Shown here: piece by piece, positions 12,567 through 24,229 of the stretch
Numbering within the stretch: position 1 is the first letter of the stretch
How the letters are laid out: each line of letters opens with the position of its first letter
Source: Pyrenopolyporus hunteri
Taxonomy: Eukaryota; Ascomycota; Sordariomycetes; Xylariales; Hypoxylaceae
NCBI GenBank assembly: GCA_902806595.1
Contig: CADCXC010000005.1
Location: forward strand, 2,852,001-2,916,000
Length of the DNA: 64,000 bases
Reading direction: 5' to 3'
Program-made: the position numbers and the translations under genes
Notes under the pieces: generated by a model
Database searches by the model: none
The model's input: only the letters and a program-made list of their open reading frames with translations
What the model was told of the DNA's origin: nothing

Positions 12567-15500
12567 AAGGGCGCCTACGGCGACAAGGAGAACTACTGTT
12601 ACGTTGGGCCTCCTCCCGCGTAATCGCAGCCCTCCATAAGATGAATATTTTGAACTAATTTCAACCTGTCACGCGCTTCGGATTATCGAGGTACGGTGCT
12701 ATCAGGACGAAGTCACGACAGCCTTTTCCGGCACCTCTTTTCCTTTCCTGGCCTACGTTGTACCCGATTCCCACCCGACGACTGTTCACCGCCGCCGACC
12801 GAGGAGCTAGGGGAGTGTATAGTTCCCGGCTCTGTTCACTTTAGATACCTCCATAATATCATGTTTCTCTACCTCTTACATCTGCCAGCTACCTGCTAAT
12901 ATATTGCCTCGGACTTGAATGGTACTACTTCGTACCGCCTGGTTCGGATACCACTCCTCAAAACTGAGAACTGGGGCCTTCTACGTCCTGCGGGGTGAAG
13001 ATGCGGTGTAATGGTTGGGTTTCTCATTCACCCTCGGCCTCTGCTTCTCCCATGATTCAGTTCAAAAATCCCGGCGATTCTATACACGGACACAGTCTTC
13101 TCCCCCTTCGGGAGACATGTTGATATGAAAAGGCTTCTCACCCGGAAAACGAAAACAATTATTGCGCGTCTACTTGATTCTTGTTCATTGCCTTTACCGA
13201 CCCTCATCTCGCTGTAGTGGGTGGAGCGGGGAGGTATCGATTGGTATTTTTCTTCTGTGGATAAGGGGAGACTCACTTGCTGGTGACGGTGGCCTACTTA
13301 GCCTGGTGGAAGGGGGAACATGCAGCACATGGGTTTTTGTAGAGTTAGTCCCCCGTCGGCATGCCCTCCCTAGTATAAGGAGAATCAAGTCGGCTAGGTG
13401 CTACCGAAGTAGGGGCAAGAGGAACACATTCGCATCCGGCGCCGAACCGGCTGTTCGCTTTACTGTCTGTACCATAGTCATGTCATATTGAACGCTGAAA
13501 TCATCTAAATTAATACGGTATTATGGGCTATCTGCTTGCCTCGCCTTATCTGGGAGCAGGCTTGACTAGGTACCTAGATACCTACCTACCTAGGTATGCA
13601 TGTAATCTGGTACGGGAAGGGATATAACTTGTTTGCTACGTTCATGTCATATTCTACGAAGTCTACATGATCCGCACCGCGAATAGGTAGGATGACCGGT
13701 GCTCCCAGTTCAGGGAGTTCGTGTGGACTGTCTATTTTGTGTTTTAACCTGAGGTTCCGAATTCTTCTAGGCGTAAACCTTTAGTGACGGCTGAATAGGA
13801 TGCGGATTTGTACATTTCCGTTCGATATTACGTTAGTTAATGAAAACCCTGTGGGCTATTCTTAATCATATATATATATATATGTGTGCCCTTAGCTACT
13901 GCAGTACGTGAGAGAGGGGATCGGTAAAAGGGCTAGAAATGTCCGCTAGAGACGATGCCTGGATACAATTCAAATTGCACGATATATAGTAGGTAAGTAG
14001 ATAGGTAATATCATAACCAGCATATTAGTTACGGAAAATGCCATCATGGGTCGTTATAACACCTGGTCGCTACATTCGCCATCTTTAGGAGCAGCACTAC
14101 CTAACATATAACAACAAATCATAGTTAATAGTTTAGAATATTAGCCAACTAGCCCGCAACCTTCTCCTCACCTCAATCAGTTGCCAAACACCAAAACACG
14201 ATAGACCGAACAAATTAGCCACATACTAAAAGTAGGTATAATATAGAGAATAGAACATCATTCGAGGAAAGGCCCGGGGAGATGGGTTTGGATATAGACT
14301 CAAAACTCTGAGCAGAGATAGAGTAACCAGCAAAATGCCCTGACCTATTCTGAGGTTCGATGGTAGACTGCTCGGCAGATATTGTGGAGAGAGAAGAAGA
14401 GCTTCGCTACTGAAAGACAAGTTTATTCACAATAGGAGATCCCTTGATGATAACCCAGACACACCCTAAGGACTTAGACGACTCGATGCTAGAGGATACT
14501 TTCGGTATCAAGAAGGTAGTTGGTTGTAAGAGCAAGCGTTGGATCTACCTAGCCTATATGTACTTGACTTGGCCCGTAATCAGGGGGGACCTGGGATCCT
14601 CTGTATAATCATAGGAAGACGAATAGCCTCCTCACTTTACCAGTTGGCTATTACGAGCCGACCCAAAACCCGGGTGATTGAAGTCGTTTAACTATTCCTC
14701 GAAGTTCGAGATTTTGAGTCTTTTAATGGCCGAGCTGGACTATTCGGTCTTCATCGGACATGTCGTAAGTCTATTAGCAAGTAATTTTATACAACGGTAG
14801 AATACAAGACACAAAACGAGTATGAATAACGTAGTCGACAGCTTGCTGAGATTAACAACTATTATATACGTGTAAATTTGGGGCTTACGTTACATGTAGC
14901 CCTCGCTTCTACGGGCCTAGGCAGTAGGTGCGCAGTAGCATGGCGTCGGCGTAACCGACGCGAACGGGACCGGCGTTGCTTCCAGTTAAACCAGCGCCCC
15001 CGTCCCCCTTTAAGTTCTAGTCTAATTTATATCTTGGCCCCTAAAATAAATGAATCTTCTTTATGCGTCTCGCCATGTGATATCGAAGATTTTAGAAACA
15101 TTTTGCAAGGGAAAAGACGAATAATAAAAAAAAAAAAGGAGCCCTATTCTCACAATGGATCTTATCTTATAATTACGTACGTGGTACCTATGACGTCGCC
15201 CGCATTGGAGGTAGCGGTTTCTTATACATCTACAACATATTCATACCTACCTAGGTAGTCGTTGACGTATGGTCCCGTCGTATTTTGACATACGTAATCG
15301 AAGGCTGAGGCGGCGTGTTGTGGAATCTTTACGAGAACCTTTTTAAGATATCCTATCTATGTGTAGGGCACATATACGAACTAGCACTCATTACACATTG
15401 ATACGGCCACTTTATTAATATCTCCCTTCTTTCCTCTCTTTCCCCTCGTCATGTCCCTCGTCCTATCCCTGGAATACATCTCCCTTTCCCCTTAAGCTCG

Positions 15501-16567
15501 TTTCATTAACAAGGTTTCTAATGTAGTATTTGTGATATTATGGAATTATGCTATGAGTCGCGACTAAGAGAATATCAGGCATAAATATAGGTCTGGGTAG
15601 GAGGGATAAGGTTGCGAGATGGTTCGTAAAGAAATTAATTATGATTTAGATCGTTCTTCCCTCTCCAGGCCCCTTCCCTTCCCCTTCCCTTCCCCTTCCC
15701 TTCCCCATGCTCCTCTTCCACGTTTTAATCCCTGTCGAGGTATCCTATGGCGTTATACTACTATGAGGTACTTAGGTAATCGTGCATCCTAATCCCGGCG
15801 GATTAGATAGTCTGCATGTGGCTTAGCAATCCAACTGCCTTCTTTATTCCTTCGTAATACTCTATTGATATCCTCGACGTGTTCACATGAACAATTAACT
15901 TTCTGAAATATCAATAGTTTATTATTCGATTCGCCTAGGCTGTATATCATTTCCCTTGGTATATATCTTTCTTTTCCTCCCCTTCCTTTTCTATTGTAAT
16001 TTTATTTTATTTAAACTTTTTTTCGTCAAGAATGTGCTAGGTGCTGTATCTCAGGAAAAAAAAAAAAAAAAAAAAAAAGAGGTACCTCCTGCATGGGCTC
16101 GGTGGAGCCTACGTACATATTCTCTAACGTAGCGCACTCTCTGATTAGTGGGAGCTAACCCCAAACTAGCTCATGTTTTGTGGCGTCTGAAACACCCTGA
16201 CGCACGCCGCATTAATTCCTCCCAACTCCTTCTCTTTGACACTTCCTTCTCATCCCATTAGTCACTTTTAGGCATTGTTCCAGAAGCATTCCTCTCTTTT
16301 GCCTATTCCCTATTCCTTGCATCCCAGCCAACCCGAATCCTCGCTCATCCCTTCTTTTGGAAACGTTGGGCCGGCTGCGGTGTGCGTACATCAGCCTATC
16401 CTGCTCCCACCCTCCACCAGAGCCCTACCACATCCACGACAACCCCTAACCACAGGCTTCCTGGTCTTCCCTTGTCTTTTTCTCTCCTGGTCTCGCCCAC
16501 ACCGACTAAAGCGGATCGCATATATCAGTCCTTTTCACCCTGTCTTTCTCTCTTTTACTCGCCCATC
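12567..16567. other. Gene-free region between G-beta and phosducin-like gene
   Basis: About 4 kb without a supportable gene. The first 300-400 bases are probably the G-beta 3' UTR. The segment from 13500 to 16100 is mildly AT-rich. It holds a TA microsatellite (13869-13883), a GGTACCTA array (13565-13600), a CCCTTCC-type tandem repeat (15665-15707) and a poly-A run of about 24 (16055-16078). Open frames at 13162-13491 and 14878-15258 have no family resemblance. The last 350 bases before 16568 are C/T-rich, as for a fungal promoter and leader. Confidence 0.55.
15665..15707. repeat. CCCTTCCCCTT tandem repeat
   Basis: About three to four copies of an 11-base pyrimidine unit (CCCTTCCCCTT) are arranged head to tail. 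The tract is a homopyrimidine strand and could form triplex DNA. No gene overlaps it. Confidence 0.85.
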
Positions 16568-17496
16568 ATGACCTCAACCTCCGCAAACGCAAATATTAAC
16601 CCCACTGCTGCACAAGAGGAATTTCAAACCTTTATCGAAAAGAACACCGTCAACGGCCCACGAGTACATCCGGAGGATCTTGACGACGCTCGGAGAGAGA
16701 GCGAAAACGCCGACGAGGACGAAGAAGATCAGTACCGCAACGCCCAGATAGAAGCAGCAATGCGCGTCCCTAGCTTAGCCGGCGAGGTGACACTGCCTCC
16801 AGCAAGCTTCGATTCCGGCCGTAGCACCGGTGTGAAGGGTGTCATCGCCGACGCCCGCGCCTATGAGCAGGCTCGCCAAAGCAAGTGGCGAAATAGGGTT
16901 CGCGCCGCCCGCCAATCAGTCTTCGGACGGGGTGACGTGGCTACATCCACTGGTTCCCAGAGTGGTGACAGCGAAGAAGACGAAGATGAAGACGCCTTTC
17001 TCCGACAATGGAGGGAGACGCGGAGACAGGAACTTGAGAGGGATGCTAAAAACGGCATTCGCACCCGGAGGACGAGCCCCAGCTTGAGAATGTTCGGACG
17101 TTTTGATAGTGTCGACGCGCTGGGATACCTAGACGCCATCGAGAAAGTAGGAAGGGAGACGGTTGTCGTAGTGTTTGTTTACGACCACGAGGTAAGCGAA
17201 TTTCCACCATAGCCAGTACCGAAACTTATTTACTAACTAGACGGTAGTGCCAAGTATCCGGCCTCATTGAGTCTGCGCTGCGCCCACTGGTCACCGCCCA
17301 CCCCCAAATACACTTTGTCAAGGTCCATTATGAAGATATCGAATTCGATAATGCCGCCGTGCCCACGATCCTAGCATATCGAAATCAGGGCGACCTATTT
17401 GCTAATCTAACAGGTATCATCGATATGATTCCCGACGACGAGGACTTTGACAGTGACTCGTTGAAGAGGATCTTTGAAAAGCATAGCATCCTATAA
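16568..17496 (+). CDS. bdm-1: Phosducin-like protein (G-beta/gamma chaperone)
   Basis: Phosducin-like proteins bind G-beta and, with the CCT chaperonin, assemble G-beta/gamma dimers. Fungal homologues include BDM-1 of Cryphonectria and PhnA of Aspergillus, whose loss mimics loss of G-beta. Two exons (16568-17191 and 17248-17496, intron 56 nt) give 290 residues. The N-terminal half is acidic and probably helical (EEFQTFIEKNTVNG, then ENADEDEEDQYRNAQIEAAM). An acidic GDSEEDEDEDAF stretch follows near residue 140. A thioredoxin-like domain covers about residues 165-285: MFGRFDSVDALGYLDAIE, VVVVFVYDHE, then CQVSGLIESALRPL after the intron, and IHFVKVHYEDIEFDNAAVPT. The usual redox CxxC of thioredoxins is absent, as expected for phosducins. 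The start is ATG at 16568; longer upstream frame has no support. Which PhLP subgroup it belongs to rests on overall resemblance and needs an alignment. Confidence 0.88.
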
Positions 17497-20238
17497 TCGC
17501 TCTAGCTACGTCGCCACCTCAATATATGATCGCGACCCCTACCCTATTCGTGCTCAACACTACCTGAGCCAACGCCCGACGGGCTGGGGAAGAGATGTGA
17601 GGGACAAACCCACACGTCTGGGTCATATCGTGTTACTTTGATGCCAGTCTATGAACAAGTTCACCTCAAGTGGCCCCTGATTCTTCTATACCTGGAAGTG
17701 TTACGTTCCACCTTGGCCCGTCCGTCCGGTCGGCTACACAAGAGTCCATCGTGCTGGCCACGGTTGGCCTCCTTCTTTTGGCGAAGGCTGCGAATCATGC
17801 GTGCAGAGTTATGTCCATCGGTGGTAGATACGATACTACTGGAAACGATGATAATGATGGGGTAGACGAAGAATAGATGGATGGTCTACGGGCGGTTTAG
17901 CGATATCCCCATTGATGTTAACTATGTTTATAGGAGTACAGGAGGCAAAGGCGATATAAAACTCGGCCCAGGGAATGTCGTCTGTTAGACATCTGATACC
18001 TTAATGTAGTGGTGTGTTATACCTATCATACCTTAATATCACCTACTAAATCAGCCGTACGCGTGTCTTCGTAGGGAGGCGTATTTGGATCAGGGTCGTG
18101 TTTTCCAACTGGCTCTATGCTACGTCTTCTATATCAGCTGGTATAATCTCTTACCGGTAGTCGCTGTAGATGGATAATACCTGAGGTGGGTAGATACCTG
18201 TTCTTCGGCCTTCTCACAGATACGTAAAGTGCTAGGGCCTCAACGTTTGCTATGCGCGGGTTAAATTACCTAAGAGAGTTTATACTCGGTGTTGCTCTCT
18301 TCACATGCTACTAGGCGTTAGGTAGGTTTGTTCGTGTTATCTATTGGTGAGCGTAAACAGAACTCGAAGCTTAACTTACCTAGGTTATGTACATGTATGT
18401 GCTCTTGCTCTCGGGCCCAATTCAACTAAAATTGAAGTGTATTAGATGCCTGACACATCCATAGGAGGCTAGTAGGTACTGCCGCACACACGTGTAGGTA
18501 CCTACATGTACCTAGGCGTGGAATTGGGAGGTACTGACAAAATAAGTTTACAGGTAATCTTGCGCCAAAACCCCCACTATCCTTTATCAGTCAAGCCTAT
18601 ACCAACCAATAGCTACCAGGTAGGTATGTACCAGGTGAGGAGGTATATTTTACTTTTTCCCAGAGGCGTATTGACATTATGTTAAAACACGAAGGTGATA
18701 GAATCTTCCTATAATCTTATATTTTTGCTTTCTTTTTTTCCCCTCCTTTGTTCGACTTAGTTGCCGCACTTTTCGCGGAGGCCTGCGTCAAGCGTTCTTG
18801 GATTGGTGAATGGTGGTACCCATTATCTCCCTCTCCGCGAGCAAGGTTTTCATGGGGTTTTAGGTTGATTATTAGGTAAGGTGCCTAGGTGCCTAGGTAT
18901 CTACCTTAAGTACCTACCTAGGTATCTAAACTCTACAATAGTAGGTACCTATGTAGGTAGATACCTACATGTAGTTCTTGTACATGATGCAGATCTCCTC
19001 CACCTGACCTGGAGTCGTACATATAGAGGTACGTACATGGTTAGAGCATTCCTATGGCGCATTAAGTACCTACTCTACTTTACCTTTACGCATCCCACAT
19101 TCATCTGCTGACCTTGGGCGATAGGGCGTGATCGGCCTCAATACGTTGGTGTAAGAGATACCTACGATATAATCAACCACGACTATTCAGAATCTTCCTC
19201 GGTCTTTTGGGCGCAAGCGCACCACTCGCATTGATCACTCGAGCGTAAAAAGGTATTTGGATACCTGAACATTTCATCGCACCTTAGGCTTACGTACCTA
19301 GGTATATGTCTAAGGCCTACATGTACTGAAATGCTCACAAAGCATTGTACGTACTTGTATATTAGAGACTACATCTTAGGTACCTGTGTGCACGGAATAG
19401 TACTAGAGGTACGTACGTCAACTCACAGGTTGAGATAGGTACCCCGCCCCCTCCATGTCCTCCTCCATTTGAGGTATCCGCGCGCCACCATAACGTACAA
19501 TGCGAGATGGGTAAGTTCAATAAGGCAGCTTCAACGCTCTCGCCCGCCTACCTTACCCATCCAACCATCTTTGCCCATCGACATCACATTCCCTCTTTCC
19601 CCCCACCTCCTTCACTTTTTACTACGACATAGCGCCAACCGTTGTCTGACAAAACCCTCTCTTTTCTTACCAGCGAGCCTCTACAAGCGTACGTACTATC
19701 AGAGATAACACAGTCTTGCCTTACATGTATCCTTGGCTGCCTGCTCCCCTCCCCTACCTTTTCCTGACTGGTCTACCCTGCATATGCTGTCCCATAACTT
19801 TCCATCCATCTTCGATACCTAACCACTCTTCTTGTTCTGGTTCCCCATTCTCCCGCTCTTGTCCTTCTTCTTTGAAGGAGAATTAAAACAACACGATCGA
19901 GGAACGCCGAAGAATGCACGCGAGATTGCGCAGCTAACGTTCCCCCCTTCTTACCTACCTATCTAGGCATCTAAGCGATCCAAACCTCTCTCATCTATTA
20001 TCCGAGGTATACGCAAGTACGCAACCCGGACATTTCGACGTATACCCCCCCAGGTGCAGCCTGTTTGTCTAATACAGATATTCGCGCTTCACTCTCCCAT
20101 TAAGCCTCCCCAATACACGCCCTTCTCGCCTGGTTTTAGCCTACCTGCGTTCTGTAACCCTCGTTTGGTTTACCATCCCTCAACGGTAAACTCGAGGTAT
20201 GACGTGATCTGGCAAAAGGCGTCTTACTCTACCGCGTA
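17497..20238. other. Gene-free region with palindromic arrays
   Basis: About 2.7 kb separates the phosducin-like gene from the membrane-protein gene. No gene is visible. GGTACCTA-type arrays are at 18480-18520, 18880-19035 and around 19300-19400. From about 19500 the plus strand is C/T-rich with many CCTCCC and CCTTACC runs; this is probably the promoter and leader of the gene at 20239. Confidence 0.55.
18880..19035. repeat. GGTACCTA-type palindromic array
   Basis: Runs of TGCCTAGGTGCCTAGGTA, ACCTACCTAGGTATC and TAGGTACCTATGTAGG occur within about 150 bases, with a downstream GAGGTACGTACATGG variant. It belongs to the same dispersed family as the other arrays. Confidence 0.75.
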
Positions 20239-22182
20239 ATGGAACAGCCCGGACCCTCGACACCAACCGATATACCAACTGCTGTTCCACCTCCATTTGT
20301 CGACTGTGCCTCCGATACCCCCGATACCACCGCAGCCGGGCCGAGCCAACCAACCCGCCTCGACCACAATTCGAACTCCGTGCCTTCTCTCCGATTTCCC
20401 CGGCCACTGGGTAACCGACAGCTAACCAACTGGATTTCGTCCAGCTCGCCCGACATAATGCAGCCTGAAAACTTTCCGGACGACGATCCCAGTCTGGCTG
20501 AGCTGGGCTACGACGTCATCGGTACCGACGGAGAGAGCCAGGCCGAGTCTACCGCTAGCTCTCTCGATTACCAAAGGACCGATGATGTCCAGAGCTTGGT
20601 CGGAACCGACACTGGTACTGACGTTGATACCAACGAAGTTGATACCGATTCGTCCGATGACGAAGAAGGCGAGGAGGCTACTACGCTGAACGATACCTCC
20701 GCGATTAGCACAATTAGCAGCACCATTGTCGAATACTCTACCGAGACCGACGAGGAAGATGCCGATGTAGAAACACTTGCGAACCAAAGTCTCGAGAATC
20801 CTACAGACTTCTCCCAGCATGGTATCCTCGGACTGCGTCGCCTATCGCAAAACGACCAGATCCCGGCCCGGCACGCCTTGGCAGAGTTGCAAGGGCCGAC
20901 TCCTAAAAATGCAGGGCTTGGTGGTGAAGATACCAGGGAGGCATTGTTTTCTTCGGAGCAGAGTGAGCCCAAGCACGTCATCTCGGACAGCCATCACTTG
21001 ACGCTCAGATATATTCGAGGGAATTACCGCGTTCTCGTTGCTTTATCCGGTCTTGCCGTCTTCTACAGCCTCGTCGTTGCCGGCAAGTTTTTCTTCTTCA
21101 GCCCACAAGCCCAAAGAGTCCTGTCTACTGTTCCGGTAGCCTCGGTCTCTGCGTCTATCCCTTCTCCTATTGGGGCAGCCATGCTTACTTCTACGTCCAC
21201 TCCAACCTTGACTAGTATGCAAACCCAAAAGGCGCTTCAAACGGGCGGCTCGACGAGTAGCCTCGTCTTCATGGCGTTCGGGAAAGATAGGAGTCAGACA
21301 AGCGTTGCCAACCATCCCCAAGAACGGACCGTCTGCTCGGCAGAAATACGCGATCGAAATGAAATCATGGTAAAGATACCTCAGAATATCAAGTCCACAT
21401 GGCTCTCAAGAGACGCCATATTAATTGCCGTGAGCCGGGGCTTATACGATATCCCGACAAAGGTATCTTCTGTGGAGGAGGGTTTCGTGATCGAGGTGCC
21501 GGTAGAGGAAGCGCACAGCGTATTGGCCATATCTATCGCGACAACCTCAAAGCCTAAGATCAAGGAGACATTCCACGTGGACTTTGGCAGAAACAAGTTT
21601 ATAGGTGCTCTCGATGCCGGTAAGCAGTTGGTCAAAGGCTTTGCGCAGAAATTGGTCGACACCGTCAACGAGACAACGGCATGGGTTGAAGAGACCTATA
21701 TTCCGGCTTTAGACGTCATGTCAAAACAAGTCTGCAGCCAGACGTCTTCCGTCTCCGACACCTTACTACAAGGTCTCAGGGATGCTGGAAACGCCGTCCT
21801 CGGCCTTCCATCCCATCTCACCTCCCAAATTACTGCTCAGATTAAGCAGTCGTTCGACGGTGACGGCCTAGCACGGCGTCAGCATCAAGCACAGCTGCAA
21901 TTAGCCCGAGAGGCCCGGGATTTACGGGACGAGTTTGCCTTGCGTTACCTCTCTGCGCAACTTAGGTCTAGGCTCTGGTGGCTGCGGATACAAGGGAAGT
22001 CCGAGGAATATCAGCGCTACCTATCCAAGGCTGAGATCTACTTGAAAGAGAAGATTGCCGACGCCAAAGTGGCCAGACAGGAGAGGGCCGAACTGGTCAC
22101 CAAGCAAATACGATCCCGTCGAAAGCAAGAGTGTCGAGAGGCGAGATCTTCTTTCTGGAATAGGGGTATGAGGGCTTCCTAG
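20239..22182 (+). CDS. Single-pass membrane protein of unknown function
   Basis: A single uninterrupted exon of 647 codons starts at ATG 20239 and ends in TAG. I do not recognise a named family. Residues 1-200 are Ser/Thr/Pro-rich and then strongly acidic (TDTGTDVDTNEVDTDSSDDE and EYSTETDEEDADVE). One clear transmembrane segment lies at about 265-288 (VLVALSGLAVFYSLVVAGKFFFF), preceded by the basic RYIRGNYR, which favours an N-terminal cytosolic or nuclear side. Residues 300-340 are Ser/Thr/Pro-rich. Residues 360-450 look like a beta-rich globular domain (ERTVCSAEIRDRNEIMVKIP onward). The C-terminal 100 residues are charged and helical, probably coiled coil (QLQLAREARDLRDEF, then RYLSKAEIYLKEKIADAK). 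There is no signal peptide. An endoplasmic-reticulum or nuclear-envelope protein is possible, but that is a guess from topology. Confidence 0.8.
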   Translation: MEQPGPSTPTDIPTAVPPPFVDCASDTPDTTAAGPSQPTRLDHNSNSVPSLRFPRPLGNRQLTNWISSSSPDIMQPENFPDDDPSLAELGYDVIGTDGESQAESTASSLDYQRTDDVQSLVGTDTGTDVDTNEVDTDSSDDEEGEEATTLNDTSAISTISSTIVEYSTETDEEDADVETLANQSLENPTDFSQHGILGLRRLSQNDQIPARHALAELQGPTPKNAGLGGEDTREALFSSEQSEPKHVISDSHHLTLRYIRGNYRVLVALSGLAVFYSLVVAGKFFFFSPQAQRVLSTVPVASVSASIPSPIGAAMLTSTSTPTLTSMQTQKALQTGGSTSSLVFMAFGKDRSQTSVANHPQERTVCSAEIRDRNEIMVKIPQNIKSTWLSRDAILIAVSRGLYDIPTKVSSVEEGFVIEVPVEEAHSVLAISIATTSKPKIKETFHVDFGRNKFIGALDAGKQLVKGFAQKLVDTVNETTAWVEETYIPALDVMSKQVCSQTSSVSDTLLQGLRDAGNAVLGLPSHLTSQITAQIKQSFDGDGLARRQHQAQLQLAREARDLRDEFALRYLSAQLRSRLWWLRIQGKSEEYQRYLSKAEIYLKEKIADAKVARQERAELVTKQIRSRRKQECREARSSFWNRGMRAS

Positions 22183-24229
22183 ACATACATAATTTCTTCT
22201 GGGAAACTTATATTACGTGGCGGGTCGGAGCGACCTCAGGGATGGCGTTGGGCTTGGGTGATTATGTGGTCTTGTTTATTGTTTCGCCCTCGAGTTTCCT
22301 ATCCCGGCACCACCACAAAGCATGGCAGCATCCCCTTCCTGAATCTCCACTTACTTCTTTGTCGGCTTGCTGCCGCGCTGCCAATGCATCTGCGAGGGTG
22401 GATCGTCAGGAGTATGATAGGGCATTCCATTCCCCCTTTTCCTCTCGTCTAATTCCCAGGGTCACTCGGGAATAACGAAAGCCTGATGTGATCCGTTTAA
22501 CCTGTGTTCTCATGCCGGACCCCATTCGGCGCTATAGTTAGATGGCGGTCGCCCTGGGGAGCGGATGGGGGTCCGTTCCATCTAGAAGGCTTGTCGACAG
22601 CTAGCGGACACAGGTCTCAAGGGCTACTACTTTGACTTCATACGGGTTGGCCCGGGGGGCTGAACCTGGGGCATCCTAGGTAGATGACAGGCAAGTAGAC
22701 TACGAACAAATACATTGCTTTCGTGCTTATATCCCTTCCCCTTGTGGGCTAGGTGGCAGGTGGTGCTGTGTGATCATACTATTAATGGTGCGAATTAACT
22801 ATTACTTAGTACTTGTTCCTCGTGGTCATGCTATGATAGTGAACCCTAGGGGGGGCGGGAAATAGGGACAGTCTATAGACTTGGGGGTACTCGAGACTAC
22901 CAGTTTGCGAAACAGGAAGCCATACATGCGTAGGTCCATGTACCTCTATAGGTACCTAGGTATATATACAGGTACCTACATGGATAGGTACCTACCTACG
23001 TATCTGAGGTACATATGTACCTATCGTAATAGGAGTCTAGCATGAAGGTACATACGTACCTACTCAAGGTAGGTACATGTAGGGGACGACGGGACTTCCT
23101 CTGTGAGTAGGTATCTCGGTGGGACGTGGAGTTTGTGCTCGGAATAGGTAATATGCTTTTATTTATGTAGTGCTTGCCTGATATTTTACTAGCGGGAAAC
23201 CTGTCGGATAATTGGTAATGAAGTGCTAGAGAAAGACATTTGAATATACCTAATTTTTGATGTATACATGTCGTGGTAAAAACCGGGAAACCCATACCTC
23301 GTTCTTTCACGTGTTTGGTAAACGGGACGTGGTTAGCATGCACCTTGCGTACCTACGGTTATGTGGGTATATGTAGGTACCTATGTCCGGATAGGATCAC
23401 AGCTGTGCGCTGTCCGTCAAGATATCACGTCAGCTGGAAGGTACATGAGGGACCTGCTAAAGTGGGGCTGGGGAGGGGCTTGGTGCCCGACCTTAGGAAA
23501 TCACGTCTTGTGTTCGACGGTCCCAGGGGTAAATCCAGGCCCCACGGTTGTCGAAAATTGGAAGGGAAAGAGAGGGGAGGCGAGGGGCAATTCTTCAAGA
23601 TTCCCCACCCCCTCGTTTGTTTTGCAGGACTGTTATTTGACTTCGGACCATCGCAACCACAATATTTCAACCTAATACCACATACTTTTACCCAATCTTC
23701 TTGTTTCGCTCCCGTACACTTACATAGTAAAAGAGATCGATCGGTACGTGTGGTTTACGGCATTATCTACGTGCATACGCTCCCCTCTGCATCAAATCAC
23801 CCGCATCATTTCAGATCCGGGAACGTTAAGGTAGGTGCCTCTTTTCTTTATATTTTTATGTCGCGTTTGGAGTCACACGCATGCACAGGTGTAGCGCAGT
23901 CCCGGAGCTCTGTGGCGGTGGGGTGGCACGTCTTGATGAGCCATTCTTGCTATGCCTTGGCCTATTTTCTTCTCGGCCAAGCCAGGTGCTTGTCTGCCTA
24001 TCCTACCTATTTTATCTGCCTTATTTACATTATCTTCTTCTCAACCCCGCCATCAACCCACCCATAATTTTGAGATAACACAATTTGAATTAGATCGGCT
24101 TGTGCCTCTTCCCCCCCACCCTTCATCTTCCGTCAGCACCCTTGGGAAAGGGAATCGAGGAGTCCTTTTTTTCCCCCCTCTAGTAGCATTATTCTCACTT
24201 TTTTTTTTTTTCGTCTAGCAGTGTCCAAC
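22183..24229. other. Gene-free region upstream of RanBP1
   Basis: About 2 kb with no supportable gene. A dense palindromic array occupies 22930-23080. A long chance frame (23273-24067) opens from a GTG and has no family resemblance. A pyrimidine-rich stretch with a T11 run precedes TCGTCTAGCAG at 24211-24221, just before the RanBP1 start. This could be the promoter leader or the acceptor of a 5'-UTR intron. Confidence 0.5.
22930..23080. repeat. GGTACCTA-type palindromic array
   Basis: Multiple GGTACC and CCTAGG sites with TATATA and ACATG spacers are packed into 150 bases. Examples are ATAGGTACCTAGGTATAT and ATAGGTACCTACCTACG. No gene overlaps it. Confidence 0.8.

Noticed and set aside
13162..13491. 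109-codon frame downstream of G-beta
   Set aside because: Low-complexity translation without motif, probably within or just past the G-beta 3' UTR.
14878..15258. 126-codon open frame in the gap before the phosducin-like gene
   Set aside because: No family resemblance, contains palindromic-array sequence and a poly-A tract, and opens from a non-ATG codon.
23273..24067. 264-codon open frame upstream of RanBP1
   Set aside because: It opens from GTG, shows no domain or codon structure, overlaps a palindromic-array-rich and promoter-like region, and has a composition like translated non-coding DNA.
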